From NCBI GenBank assembly GCA_031216445.1, contig CM062208.1, positions 6,104,001 to 6,168,000 of the forward strand: a DNA stretch of 64,000 nucleotides. Direction: 5' to 3'. Made by a program: the position numbers and the translations under genes. The stretch comes from Lateolabrax maculatus (Eukaryota > Chordata > Actinopteri > Acropomatiformes > Lateolabracidae). The notes under the pieces were generated by a model that did not search any database, was not told the origin of the DNA, and saw only the letters and a list, made by a program, of their open reading frames with translations. Shown here in pieces: positions 1 to 11,928 of the stretch (positions within the stretch are counted from its first letter, which is position 1; each line of letters begins with the position of its first letter).

Positions 1-639
1 CACAGTGAGGCTCAAACATCCAAGTAAAGTAACAATAAGCAAAGCACATTTGTGGGAGGAAGGGGACTTTTAAGTAGTTGTGCTGGAACCGTTTTTGATC
101 AGTCAGAAGAAAAACCACATCAGTTTTTAAGCAAAAGATTAACCCAATGTGTTGATCATGAATTATTTAACTAATTATCTATAGACTAATAACATAAAAC
201 TGCTGACCTGTTCTGGTTTGAAGTCTTCATCGGAGAACGATATAAACAATAACAGCATTAAAAATCGATTAATCGGTTAAGTCAATTATCCAGCATAATT
301 GTCAGACATTCTCTGGTTTCAGATTCTCAAATGTTTTATATTATTTTAATCAAATGTCTTTGTAAATTAAATATTTTATAGACTAAGAGATGAATAATTT
401 ATTTGATAACGAAAATTCTCCTTTATTGTACATACTCATTTCTTCAGTTACCACCACACCATTGATTATAGAAACAGATACAGACACACTCATACACAAA
501 GACACTATTGCTGTCTTTTTTTTTATCAACAGAGCTGTGGACTCTCAGACTGGAAAGGAGAATCATTCAAGTATCACATTTTTTTGCCGGTGAAAAAAAA
601 ATTCAATAAACAAGATGAGGACTCTCCAGCCGTGCTCTG

Positions 640-985
640 TGTCTCTTCGAGGCTGTACTTAGCACAGCGGTGCTTTGAGCTAAATGATAACACTAATATG
701 GTACCATGCTGATGTTCAGCAGGTAATGTTTACCATGTTCACCCACATTTTAGCACACTAACATCTGCTAATTATCACTAAATACAGATGGAAGGCAGAT
801 GGAAATGACAGAGAATCTCTAAAGTCATCAGGATTCATCCTCTGGGAACCATGAATGTCTGTACCAGATTTCATGTCAACGCATCTAGTAGTTGTTGAGA
901 TATTTTAGTCTGCAACAAAGAGGCGGACCGACTGCCCGACAGACCGACGTTGCCACCCCTAGAGCCGCGCCACTAACATGGATAC
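640..985 (+). repeat. Dispersed teleost repeat, family C (copy 1)
   Basis: The copy contains a gradient of recognisable words: 'ccatgaatgtctgtaccag', 'gttgttgagatattttagtc', a run of 'ccgac' units and 'gccacccctagagccgcgcc'. The same succession recurs at 36690-37030 inside a wdfy2 intron. I recognise it from memory as a repeat widespread in percomorph introns, but I cannot give its library name. It is noncoding and divergent. Confidence 0.7.
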
Positions 986-2776
986 AGATGTATAAGACAG
1001 CAGCAGGCAGGTAGTACATAGCTACTTATTGGGTTTTTTTATTCACAGCTTTGACAAAAAAATGTGCCAATGCTGTCATTTTAATGGTCTGCATTCTGAA
1101 AGACTGCCATCTTGATTTTCCATTTACTCATAAAGACTTGAGACTACTCTCGGACCCCATCGGGCAGTACTGTACTACAGCAGTGTTGGCTGTAGCCTGG
1201 TCACTACTTCAGCTTGGCCCGGATGTAACCAAGTGGCAGCCGACCAAACTGTGGGTAAAACTGGCAGCTCGGGGAGCAGCGGGAGTGACTGTGTTGTTAA
1301 AATTAGCATGTTGTGATGAAACAGTGCAGAGTACACGTAATTACCTGCAGGGGATAAGAGAAGAGTGTTTATAGTTAGTATGCAGGCCCTGTCGGGCTGA
1401 GGCCTCCTGAGCGCTGCTCCACACTGCAGAGTGACACTGTTGAGTGCGTTGTCCTCGGTCCTGACCCCTCGGAGCAGCGGCAGCTTGCTTTGCAGTCGGT
1501 CCAGGGATCAGAAACCGAGAGCACAAATCATTATTTCTACTTCACAGACATGAATCTCTAACATAGTGTTCCTCCAAAGGCCTCACAACCGCCAAGATGA
1601 AAGCTGCTGTTTATGGTGGCATCTTTTCAAACAATTGTCTTTGGTCAGCTACCGTGACATCTCATCTCCTCCATCCCAGTCCTTAAAATTCCAAATTCCT
1701 GTGTCCGGAGTTGGGGCGTTGGGTTTTAAAGAATGTGGCGACTCCGTTTAATGAAGCCAAGCCATGGCTCCACTAATTAGTCGAGCCCAGTAATGGCCGG
1801 AATCCCCCTTTAGACAAAGCAGCCAAATACCTGATGGCTACCAATCGTGTTCTCTCCTTCATGGGAAAAAATGTCCTCAGTTTATTTTGCTGACAGTTAT
1901 GTCCCCAATTAAGAGGGACAGTTGAGGGGAGATCACTCCATAGTAGATTGATTTTAGGTGAAATACAGGGCATACTATCATTAACTACGGACAATTCCTC
2001 ATTTTCTTGTCTTCATTTACATTCAGGTGATTGTATATGTTGTGCAGCCAGTCACAACGACCGCACTAAGTGCATGGTAAAGGTCAATAGATTAGAACGC
2101 ATAATTATTCTGTATTTACAACCCGTGAGGGAGCAGAAAGTGAATTAGACAAAATTCCCTAATTTACTCTGCTTCCTTTCACTGCGAAATAACTACATTA
2201 AAAGAGGATAATGGTGGATCTTATGGCACACTCAATAAAGCTTTATCTGCTCTGAAATGTAATGACATTCAAATACCTAATTCTAGTCAGTGGATTAAGG
2301 AGATGTCTTGTAGTTTCGGCTCATGAAGTAAAAGGGAAAATTGCAGATTTAGCTCAAAACACTGCTGTGCCTGAGCATGGCAGGGATGTAGGTCTTGTTT
2401 CTAAATCAACAAATTCCAATAAACATAATGTTAAAAAAAGAAAAAAGCATTTTATCTTGTTAAAGATTTGACAGCTTTGGTCATCCACAGATTAGTTTCA
2501 GAATTTCATTTTTTTTTACTGTTATATTGACTGATATGCTGGAGCAGGTTGATGATGAGTGAGTCCACATTCTACAGACTGATACCAATTAGAAATGCTG
2601 ACGCAGTAATGTGACGCTCAGAGCAGAAATGTCTTTTGATCATGGCAACAAAAGGCCAAATGACTTGTATAACAGAATGGATGTCTTAGTCTCTCTCTCT
2701 GTGTGTGTGTGTGTGGGTTGAAAATAACTATTTTCTGTTTTTTTCTACATCTTAAAAGGATTTTATAGCCCTAAAG

Positions 2777-2846
2777 TACAGATAGATAGATAGATCTATA
2801 GATCTATAGATAAATACATAGATAGATAGAGATGGATAGATAGAAA
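2777..2846. repeat. GATA-type microsatellite with small palindromes
   Basis: An interrupted (GATA)n tract, with an internal palindromic stretch around 2793-2811 where 'gatctatagatc' repeats. It is an ordinary simple repeat with no gene content. Confidence 0.85.
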
Positions 2847-3449
2847 TCAAACAGTCCTAATTCAGATATATTATTACATAATAATATGTTTTAGAGCTAC
2901 TAATGTGGCAGCTAAAGCACAGTTATATACTAAATTATAGTTGCAAATGTCTGAGTAATTATTATGAGTTGCAACTTTTACTTAAAGGAATAGTTCAACA
3001 TTTTGGTAAATTAAATCCATAATAGAAAGAGTAATGAATGACCTTGCTCCTAATTAGAGGTGTCCTGTCAGAGGTTTTGCAGACGTCTCTTTTGTGATGG
3101 AGGTCTGCGGGGGAAATGAAAATACCCTGATAGCGTCTTTAAAACTCACTAATTAAAAAGGACCTCCACTGTAACAACTGTTCTCAGGGAGGTGTGCAGA
3201 AGTGTTGCCCTCAGTCGTACTGGGGTGGAGGGAGAAACCCAATTATCTTGCCTGACACAGATTTTCCTTATTTTATAGTTCTAACATTAAGAGTATTATT
3301 ATTATAAGCATCACCACACTAATTTAAAGGTTTAAACCTTTAGGTGCAATCATGATTATGAGATATTCATGATCATTTTAAAATTTCTTCTTTTCTTCTT
3401 CTATTAATAGTTCCCAAAAAGTAGCCTATATGGTTTAATTTTCAGAGAA

Positions 3450-3540
3450 CATGCATGCATACATACATACATGCATGCATGCGTGCCGTGCCGTACTGTG
3501 CCGTGCTGTGCTGTGCGTGTGTGGTTTTTTTTTTTCTCTT
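3450..3540. repeat. Compound short tandem repeat before the serpine3 first exon
   Basis: ATGC and ATAC tetranucleotide units pass into 5-mer GTGCC/GTGCT units and then a T-run with pyrimidine-rich sequence. The tract lies about 100-200 bases upstream of the GC-rich block that looks like the serpine3 promoter and first exon. Confidence 0.8.
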
Positions 3541-3589
3541 CCCTCTGGCCGGTTTGGGATTTGCTGCTCAGTGACATGCCTCCCTCCGC

Positions 3590-3877
3590 CTGGCTCCTTA
3601 TAGCCCCGGGGCGGCAGGAATCCCGGACGAGTGGTACGGACATCGCCGACGGAGACCGCGAACACGGCGCGGAGCGTTCCCCTTTAAACACGGTCTCATG
3701 ACTGCAGGCTGCTCCAGAGACAGACGAGCGGGGGACCGGAGCAGGCAGCCGGGGACAGCAGAGGACCGTGACTGACGGCCGGACACCAGGACTCAGCTGC
3801 CCCGCAGAGGCTGGATGGTTGGTGCCAGGCTGAGAGAACAGCTGGAGTTAAACGGACACTACCTCACCTGTGTGCAG
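3590..3877 (+). promoter_or_regulatory. serpine3: Probable serpine3 promoter and first exon
   Basis: A GC- and CpG-rich block stands out from the AT-rich surroundings. It ends in a good splice donor: the exon would stop at 3877, followed by gtaggg. An ATG at 3815 opens 21 codons that run to this donor in phase 0. When spliced to the acceptor before 4806 they remain in frame with the serpin. The exon is therefore either 5' untranslated or encodes an alternative N-terminus. The transcription start cannot be located from sequence alone. Confidence 0.55.
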
Positions 3878-4069
3878 GTAGGGCCCGTCATCACCTCACC
3901 TGAGCTGACACACCAGCACCGAGACTCGCCAACGCAGTCCTGTGAACTTTTTAGGTCACGGTATCATTTCAGCTGAAGAGATAAAAACGATCACAATAGT
4001 CCATCAAGTCACCACCAGGTGCACCTGATGTAGTGGGAGTCTATAACACTAGGCTGCTTATATTTTCCA

Positions 4070-4445
4070 TCATGCAGTGCAGTAAGAAGTGTTAATTTAC
4101 TGAAGTAATAGTAGCAATACAACAATGTAAAAGTACTCCATTAGAAGTAAAAGTGCTGCATTGAAAATCTCAAACTCTCTGAAGTATGAGCAATAAACTA
4201 TCAATGGTAAAAGTGCTAATTATGCAGATAAATGTCCCCAGTGAGTGTTAAATTACTATGATATTATTATCATATGTATTATCATTATATGATGCATGTA
4301 CATGTAAGCAACAGCTGGTCAAGGTGGAGATACTTTTATCTACTTTATGTAGTACAAAGTTTCATGGAACTGAATCACTCAAGTACAAGTATCCTCAAAA
4401 TTGTAACAGTACTTGAGTAAATGTATTTAGTTACTTTCATCACTG
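4070..4445 (+). repeat. serpine3: Dispersed teleost repeat, family B (copy 1)
   Basis: Shows the typical words 'gtaaaagtactccatta', 'agtaaaagtgctgcattg' and 'acttgagtaaatgtattt'. Related copies lie at about 30785-31150 and 52378-52660. I recognise it as a widespread teleost noncoding repeat. Here it sits in serpine3 intron 1. Confidence 0.7.
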
Positions 4446-4862
4446 TTCCTATGATATATCTGTAGGCTGGTATTTCTGCAAACGTTTTGGATGTTTGCAT
4501 ATCCCAGTAGGTGATGAAACATTACCTAATTACAAGATTGGAATATTTCCAATTAACACTGAAAACCAGCATTTCAATTAACAAGAATATATTTCTGAAT
4601 ATTTTTTTCTGGATTTCTTTATATCATGATACAGCAAATGTGTGCAAAATCCACGTATGAAAGAAATTAAATTGATGTTTAATGCACAGGTTTTTGTAAT
4701 CATGTCACATTATTGCAATACTAGTAAGGACTCCACTGAAAGTTGCCTGTTGTTGACCTCAGTGACCTCAGTGGCTTATTTCTTTTCCTTCTTTTGGGCT
4801 TACAGGATTTAGTTTTTTCTGTTGCACCCTGTGGACACTTCCCCTCCTGCAGCACTGAGGAC

Positions 4863-7800
4863 ATGTGTCGCCTGCCACTGGCTTTACTCTTCATTTGCTT
4901 CCGGCTGGTGGAGAGGAGCCACTGTAACGGCAGCCTTCAGCACAGCATGGGAGAGCTGCACACCAGGTTCGCCGTCAGCCTCTACCAGACGCTCACCGAG
5001 ACGGAGAACAACTCCAACCTGATCATGTCACCAGTGAGCGTCTCCTTGTCTCTGGGGCTGCTGCAGCTCGGTGCCAGGGGCAACACGCTGGCTCAGCTGG
5101 AGGGAACACTCGGATACAATGTGAACGGTAGGATTCATCCCTCATTTTTGATATGGAGGTGAAAAAGCCAAAGCTTGCGTTCAGGTAGCTTTAGCTGCTC
5201 CTCACGCTGTGGGAGTGAGGTTGGAGGGGTTGTCGGTGGCCCTCAGTGCTGTTGGTACCAGGTGGTGTGGAGCGGCGCTGCTGCTGCTATTGGCCCTGCA
5301 GAGCACAGTGGTGTCTGGAGCCATAATACCTGCCTCCACACCAACTCTAATCTCATTAACCACTCCTGCAGCTCGGCCTCGGGGTCGAGAGGTCAGTGTG
5401 TTTGATTACAAACAAAATGAGAGTTGGAGCTCCTGTTTCTTTTGCCTCCATGATGTTATCTCACATGTCACAAGTCAGTCAGGGATGGAAATTGATGATA
5501 TTGGGCTCTAATTTTGCAGGATACCTCCATCATGATCTGAAAATCCTTTATATATATATATAACTTCATCAGCTCCAATTAAGTGTTTTAATTCAAAACC
5601 AAGTTGAGCTAAAACACCACAATAGTGTAGGGCTGCAGCTATTAAATTCTTAAATTATCAAGTGTTCTGTCTATAAGATGTCAGAAAGTAGTGAAAAAAT
5701 CCAAAGCACAATCGCTTGTATTGTCCAACCAACAGTCCCAAACTCAAAGATATTCAATTTACTTTAACTATAAAGAGGCAAAAAGCAGAAAATTCTCACA
5801 TCTGAGAAAATGGAACCAGCAAATATTTGGCATTTTTGCTTGATAAATCGATTATCAAAATAGTTGAAAATAAAAGAAAACTTGAGCATGACAGGTGGCC
5901 AACTCATACTTATAATTGCTGTGCGCCAATGAAATGTTGCAGTCACGAGAGAATATGTGTTTGACTTCAATTTTAATCATTTTATCTAAATGCTTTGAGT
6001 TTATCAGCTGAGAAGATCCCAGTGGTGTGTTGCACCCACCAGACTGAAAGAATGTGTTAAGCAAAGCTCAAATTAAATCAAACGAGCATTTGTTTGTGCT
6101 CAGTCCTGCAGGGACATGGTGCAAATTCAGTTAAGTTGCTGCTGAAACAAGCCAGAGGCTGTCGAGCTGAATCCATTTAAGTAATGAGTATTCTGTTATA
6201 GAGGAAAGTAAAGCCATTTTCCAGCAGTTTTTGAAAGTAGTGTGAATAATACTTCTTTGACAGTGCTGATGAGCGGATGATGAAGCAGAGCAGATGATTG
6301 ACAGATAGTGAAACTGCTTCTAAACAAGGTCTGCAGTAACAGTCTGCAGTATTTAGCGTGAAAGCCGTTCTTGTGCATACATTTTTTTTCACACACAGCC
6401 AAGGAAAGTTCCAGCTGAAGCCCTCCCTTTTCATAATCTTCCTACAGCTCGTAACGCACCACCATGTCTGACCCGTCCTCTGTGTCTTCCTGTGCTGCAG
6501 ATGCCCAGGTGCAAGACTTCCTGTTGCATTCACAGAGTGACATAAGCAACACCAGCCAGGGGATGTGGCTGCAGCAGACCTGCACATTATTGATACAGAG
6601 CGGCGTCCAGCTCCTGACTGAGTTCACGCAGCATGCAGCCACCTGGGCCAACACCAGCGTTGTCCGAGCCAACTTCAGCCAACCCAACCACACTCGCGGC
6701 CAGCTGGAGCGAGCGGGAGGCAACCAAGGTAACTTTACAAAAGAGTTAGAGCTCCACTAATCAATATTATATTGAGAATGAATGAAATTAGGGTGTGTAA
6801 TATGAAAGGGTTTGCCTGTAGTGAACCCACAGATAATGATCATCAGCTCTGTGGAGCCTTTTAGCTGCTTTTAGCTCCTTATTCTGGTTTTACAGCACAA
6901 TTACTGTCTTTTCCAGCTGCAGCTGCTTTCAGCAAACAAGATCTGATAAACCCACTGTACACTACCTGCCTCCTGCTGGATGAGAGAATAGGCAATGTTT
7001 TCATAAAATGTCAGCAGTAAGAACTTTATAGAGTGATAGTGTGTCAGGGCTGTTTTAGCTTGTTGTGGAGTTTCTCTGCCCCCTAGTGGCCAAAAAAATC
7101 AATGAACGCAGCTTTAACTTTTCTTACCCTGACTCTTGGAACAGTGGTTTCTAAAGGTTTTGGCTTGTGACTGTCTACAAGAATCGATATGTACTTGCAA
7201 CCTATTGTTAAGGGTGTCTACAGATTGTGACCAGTTCAACCAAACCCCTATCTGGTGTATTTACAAATGCTTTTGTACTGTTCATTGCATCAGACCACAT
7301 TAGACAACAGTCTGGAGATTGCTGACCACTGAGAGATGAGTTACAAACCTCATGCCCTTTTCAATTTAATTTTGCCCTTTCCTCGTTACCTCCCAGAGGA
7401 GACGTGGCCCCTCCAGGCAGGAAGCAGCAGCGGGGAGCTGTCAGGCTCGGGCGAGGCCCAGGCAGAGGCCCTGTGGTGGGGCCACCGGCTGCAGATGGCC
7501 CTGGTGAACACTGTGGCCTTCAGGGGCGTCTGGCAGAAACAGTTTCTGTTCACCAACACCCAGAACCTGCCCTTCATCCTCTCTGATGGCAGTGCCATCA
7601 AGGTGCCCATGATGTATCAGGCTACAGAGGTCAGCTTTGGTAAGAGACCATCCATCCATCCATCCATTGAAAGAGAAAGAACAAATTCCTTTTTCATTTC
7701 TGTCAGAAGTTTAACATTGACACAACTGTTGAAATAATCTCATCATGTTGTAAAGTGAATGTCAAGTATATAGTTTAAACTTCACAGAATATGCTGAAAT

Positions 7801-9884
7801 TCACCCCAGTTGCTAAAAAGACTAAATAAATCAATGGGAGAAGTCACAAGCTGCACACCTGAACTTCTTGTCCTCCTTGGCAGGTCAGTTCAGGACAGCG
7901 TCGGATCAGCGTTACACCGTGTTGGAGCTGCCGTACCTGGGCCGCTCTCTGAGCCTGCAGGTGGTCCTGCCCAGCGAGAGGAAGACGCCGCTGTCCTCCG
8001 TCGAGTCCCAGCTCACCGCTCGCCAGGTGGCCTCCTGGGACACCGGCCTGCGCAGAACCAAGATGGACGTTTTCCTACCCAGGTTAAGATCCCGCATTTT
8101 TAGACTCATTTTCATTTCTTTGTGCTTCTTTTTCCAGCAAGGTGGAGATGACAAAAACTTTTCTGTCTGTTCTCAGGTTCAGAATGCAGAGCAAGTTCAA
8201 CTTGAAGTCAGCGCTTCCCGCCATGGGCATCAGTGACGCCTTTAACCCGACAGCAGCTGATTTCACGGGAATATCAGGTCAGTACATCAACTCATTTGAA
8301 CACTTTTTTTTACAGTTCTTTAAATCTGTTCATCAGGGTTCACAGAATTCCCCAACACAAAGCTCCTGTTGAAGCACTCTTTTTTTGGAGTGCATTTTTG
8401 CTTTAAACATACACCAGAAGCTGCAGGTCACACAGTGATTACTGTAGCTCTGCTGGCAGCTGACAGTTTGCTCCTTTCTGCAGTGGAGGAGAGTCTTTAT
8501 GTGTCGGATGCCTTCCATGAAGTGAGAATAGAAGTCACAGAAGATGGGACAAAGGCAGCTGCTGCTACAGGTGAGAGATGCCCTGCATAGTAATGAAAGG
8601 AGTTACATGGATACGTTGTAATTTCAACATGACGCTACTTGTATGTAACAATTTCTTTTAACAGAATAAAGGGTTATGGGTCGAGGTGGCTAAAAAAATT
8701 ATATCTTAACCTTGCAGCTATGGTGCTACTCAAACGATCCCGTGCTCCTGTTTTCAAGGCGGACCGGCCGTTCTTATTTCTTCTACGACAGAGTAACACA
8801 GGTAATTATTTTACACTTAAGATAAATCAAACTGTTTCCCACTCCAGTCTGCAGAGGGTGCTGCTTAAATGAACATACCAGTAGTTTTGCATGTTTTAAC
8901 TCTTTACTACCAACCAGTTGTGTAATCCATCAGAGTGAACATCTGCATTCATTTTTGTTGGTCACTGTTATTAGGAGGTAATGCAGTGCAGACTACACTT
9001 AAAGCAGACAAGTTATGTGATATTCTATATTGTTTTTCATGTCAACAAATCCAATGAAAAGACCAAAACCAACAATGACTGTATCTACTAGCGAGTATTG
9101 TGTGGGTATCAAACCTGATATGCCTCTGTGCAATAGAGCTCTATTGTTGCCCAATAACTGTTGAAAGCACACCAGTGAGCCACACTGTTGCACTGGGTGA
9201 CATGTTGCTTCATTACCATGAACACACATACTGTCGTTCATACACCGTCTTCACTAGAGCTCCAAATGTGTATTATATACACATACTGTATACAACAACA
9301 AATGCTCTGTTTGCTGAAAATTACTGTGGACATCCTAGTGGCTGAAGTGTCGGGGCCCATACCACACGGGTGCAGCATCCCCGGTTTGATTCTGGCCAGG
9401 GACCTGTGTTGCATGTCGTACCCCTTGTTTTTTGGCAAAGGTCAAAATCAATATTTCTTTTAAAACTACAAAAAACTGCTTTATTAGGAAAATACTGAGC
9501 CTTTTTAAAAATAAATGACACTACACATTTGTGAGCTGTTTTTAAAGGTTTATGACCTCAATAAGAACCAATGAGCTTGGGACTGAGTGCCAGACAGGGG
9601 ACAGAAGTATCGAGAGACAGACGAACATATTGTTGGGGTTGGTCTTTTCATGAGATTTGGTGCCCATAACAAAATAACAGAATCCAACACCGCCACCGTC
9701 TCATTTTTCCACAAACAGATCACAAATTTCCTTCACATATGGTCTTTTAGGAGTTGAATTTTAGAAAAAACACTGTAAAATCCTTTAAAGCAAATAATGC
9801 AACTGCATTTTTGTTGTGTTCTCTATTTCAGGATCCATCTTGTTCATGGGCCGAGTGACGAACCCGGCGGACCAAGCACCCTAA
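4863..9884 (+). CDS. serpine3: Serpin E3: secreted serine protease inhibitor (9-exon gene, 419 aa)
   Basis: Coding exons are 4863-5127, 6501-6728, 7397-7639, 7884-8082, 8177-8277, 8484-8570, 8718-8801 and 9832-9884, plus one exon (about 3640-3877) upstream of the chosen start. All junctions are GT-AG and phases agree, giving 420 codons including TAA. The chosen ATG opens a hydrophobic signal peptide and has G at -3. The early segment carries a serpin NSNLIMSPVSVS-type motif; the middle carries LVNTVAFRGVW and VPMMYQ. The hinge EDGTKAAAAT (365-374) has small residues at P12-P9, as in inhibitory serpins. Counting 17 residues from Glu365 puts P1-P1' at Arg381-Ser382, predicting a trypsin-like target. 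The serpin signature FKADRPFLF lies at 387-395. At least five Asn-X-Ser/Thr sites are present. The name rests on this architecture, clade-E-like length and its position next to ints6. The physiological target is unknown. Confidence 0.93.
5628..5872 (+). repeat. serpine3: Dispersed teleost repeat, family A (copy 1)
   Basis: Runs from 'gggctgcagctatta' through 'agatgtcagaaagtagtg', 'aacagtcccaaactcaaag' and 'aaagatattcaatttac' to 'aaatcgattatcaaaatag'. This is the best-preserved of at least five copies in the window (others near 12385, 24185, 25550 and 41735). Noncoding, in serpine3 intron 2. Confidence 0.75.
6860..7125 (+). repeat. serpine3: Dispersed repeat, family D (copy 1)
   Basis: Contains 'cccactgtacactacctgc', 'agctgcagctgctttcag' and 'gccccctagtggcc'. 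The reverse complement of the same words occurs at 18965-19400 in an ints6 intron, and a shorter match near 52830-52920. It lies in the serpine3 intron before exon 7397-7639. Confidence 0.65.
9010..9290 (+). repeat. serpine3: Dispersed repeat, family E (copy 1)
   Basis: Includes 'gagccacactgttgcactg' followed by 'cattaccatgaacacac'. The same order of words recurs at 62285-62545. Located in the last serpine3 intron. Confidence 0.65.
9325..9445 (+). mobile_element. SINE-like remnant with tRNA-type B box
   Basis: The stretch 'ggtttgattctggcc' resembles the RNA polymerase III B box of a tRNA-derived SINE, and it is followed by 'tgttgcatgtcgtaccccttg', wording I recall from fish SINE bodies. An A box is not clear and no target duplication was found, so this is a decayed fragment. 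It lies in the last intron of serpine3, next to a family E repeat. Confidence 0.5.
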
Positions 9885-10025
9885 GACTCATATACCCAAA
9901 CACCTCTCTCACACACACCCACCCACACTCTTACCCCTATTTCACTACTGGTATTTATTTGTGGACCAACAGGAGGGTCCGCGGACACTTCAGGAAGAGG
10001 GACAATATTTTTGTACATGTCTGTA

Positions 10026-10031
10026 AATAAA
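10026..10031 (+). promoter_or_regulatory. serpine3: serpine3 polyadenylation signal
   Basis: An AATAAA hexamer lies about 140 bases after the serpine3 stop codon and is followed within about 30 bases by GT/T-rich sequence (ggtgttttggtcctttctt), as expected for a cleavage site. This gives a short 3' untranslated region. Confidence 0.8.
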
Positions 10032-10153
10032 ATTTTAATACATGTTTTTACACTCAGGGTGTTTTGGTCCTTTCTTCCATTATTGCGGCGTTACTGCACC
10101 GTTACTAAAATTACCATCAAACAAAAACACAGAGTCACATCTTTACAGAACAC

Positions 10154-10159
10154 TTTATT
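10154..10159 (-). promoter_or_regulatory. ints6: Candidate ints6 polyadenylation signal
   Basis: TTTATT on the plus strand reads AATAAA on the minus strand, 1.77 kb downstream of the ints6 stop. A second TTTATT lies about 35 bases further right. Use of either would place the end of ints6 within about 100 bases of the end of serpine3. Several other AATAAA-like words occur in the 3' region, so the choice is uncertain. Confidence 0.5.
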
Positions 10160-11928
10160 TACATGGCCCTTCACAGTGTAAAATAGAAACTTTATTCATG
10201 GAAATACTTACAAAAAGGCCATTTTCCACTGAACATTCTCTTTAAATAGTACTCTAGGGTTATTTACATCTTTACAGTGTATTCAAAATACTCTTTTGGT
10301 AGCGGCCTCTTCACAAACAAAGACAAGTATGGCAGATTTTGGTCCCTGTCCAAAGATGGAGGGAACAGAAGAGGGCTGCCCTCTGAATCGGAAATCAACC
10401 TCTGACCTCTAAACCTTAATTTCGATTATTTGTGTATATTTGAGAAAATTGAACCGACAAAAAAAACAAAAATGAGGATAGTTGGGGAAAAAACAAAGGT
10501 TTTTCTTTTAAATTACATTAAATAAACATTCTCAAATTTACACAAGTGCATTCAAGGTTAAGTGGCAAGAAGTTGGTTTGAGATTCATGGCGGGGAGGAG
10601 TTGGGGGGGGGGGGTTAAGTTATTTGGCAGCGACCAGCACGTTGGGACAAGCTGGCATCCGAGACCTCGGTTCATCAACACTACAGGGGACAGTTCGTGT
10701 TGCATATCAGATGTTTCAGGATAAAATAAAGATAAAATGGGGGGTAAAAGTGGCTCCGATGTTATTGCTGATTATGATGCATTAGTGTTAGTTCCTGAGC
10801 TTTTTGTCCCTGTATTTCAACATTTGTAACCAATGATATCGCATCATTCAAAATTATTTTACTTTGTGTTGATCTCTCTGAAAACCTGCATTGCAAAAGA
10901 CACAGACTTTAAGTTTACCGTCGCCAGACGTAATGAAAACTGTGGATCAGTTTATTTCCCCCAGGGGGAACAAAAATTATTCACTCTTAAGTTACTACTC
11001 AATAATATTAATTGTCAGTCTGGTAGATAAACCGTCGACAAACAAGTTGACAAATTCAAGATTTGAATTGAACCACGAGCTGACAAAATTCAATACTTCA
11101 GCCAAGTCATACGCTTTTAAGAGCACAGCAGTGGAGTGCTTCAGATAGAGGAGTGTAGAAAGTAAACTTCAACAGTCAAACAGAATGACAGACTCCCACA
11201 AAACAAAACGGCAAAAAAAAGTAGAAGACCTAACAAGAAGGGAAAAGTGAATGAATGAAAAGGCATGAGGGAAGAAAAGTATTTCATGAGCATCTCCACT
11301 GGATCCCGTTCGACCCTGAGTTGGCTGAAAACGCACACACACGACGACACACACAACCTGAACCCTTCCTACGCTGTCGGTCCGTCACATCATCACAAAT
11401 AAAACATGACTGAACGTAACATCCAGGTGCAGGCTGCCATCTGTTCCTCTCCAGAAAAGTCCTGCACTCCCTCGTTTACTCCACCTCCTCATTTGAGAAA
11501 TCTTTCATTCTCGTTTGTCGTTAAAAAAAAAAAAGAAAATCTAATCAGTGGAGGAGAATAATCAGGGAGAATGCCTCAGGACGGGCTCACAGATCAGAAA
11601 ACAACCGTGCTTAACTGTTCTACAGGTCAAAAACCCTCATTGTGTACACCTGTAGCAATAAAATGCTTCCTCACTCCAGCTTTTGGGTATCTGAAAAATG
11701 AACTGGCATCATCCAGGGTCAACACTGCCTTTACTGTGTGCAAACCAACACGACCATCAACAATGTTGAGATAATGAAGAGAGTCCACTGAAGAGGTGAT
11801 AGTTTGAGAGCTGGATGCTGCCTTGTCTCGTCTCCGTGGAGGCCCCAGTACAGGAGGAGGGTTTTTAAAAGGATGTGGAGGGTTGTCGGGGTCATTATCA
11901 GTAAGTTCAGTTTGGGAATGAGCCGGTC

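Larger units (their letters stand above)
1..3640. other. Intergenic DNA upstream of serpine3
   Basis: I see no convincing gene here. The longest open frames (for example 1051-1374) have no recognisable domain, no splice partner and no coding bias that I can see. The stretch holds one dispersed repeat copy (640-985), a GT/CT microsatellite near 2690-2715, a GATA-type satellite (2777-2846) and ATGC/ATAC short repeats just before the serpine3 first exon. The stretches 1740-2260 and 3030-3210 are free of obvious repeats and rich in ATTA/TAAT words, so they could be regulatory, but that is inference only. Confidence 0.6.

Noticed and set aside
1051..1374. 107-residue plus-strand open frame left of serpine3
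   Set aside because: No recognisable motif, no splice sites consistent with flanking exons and no polyadenylation signal nearby; consistent with chance.
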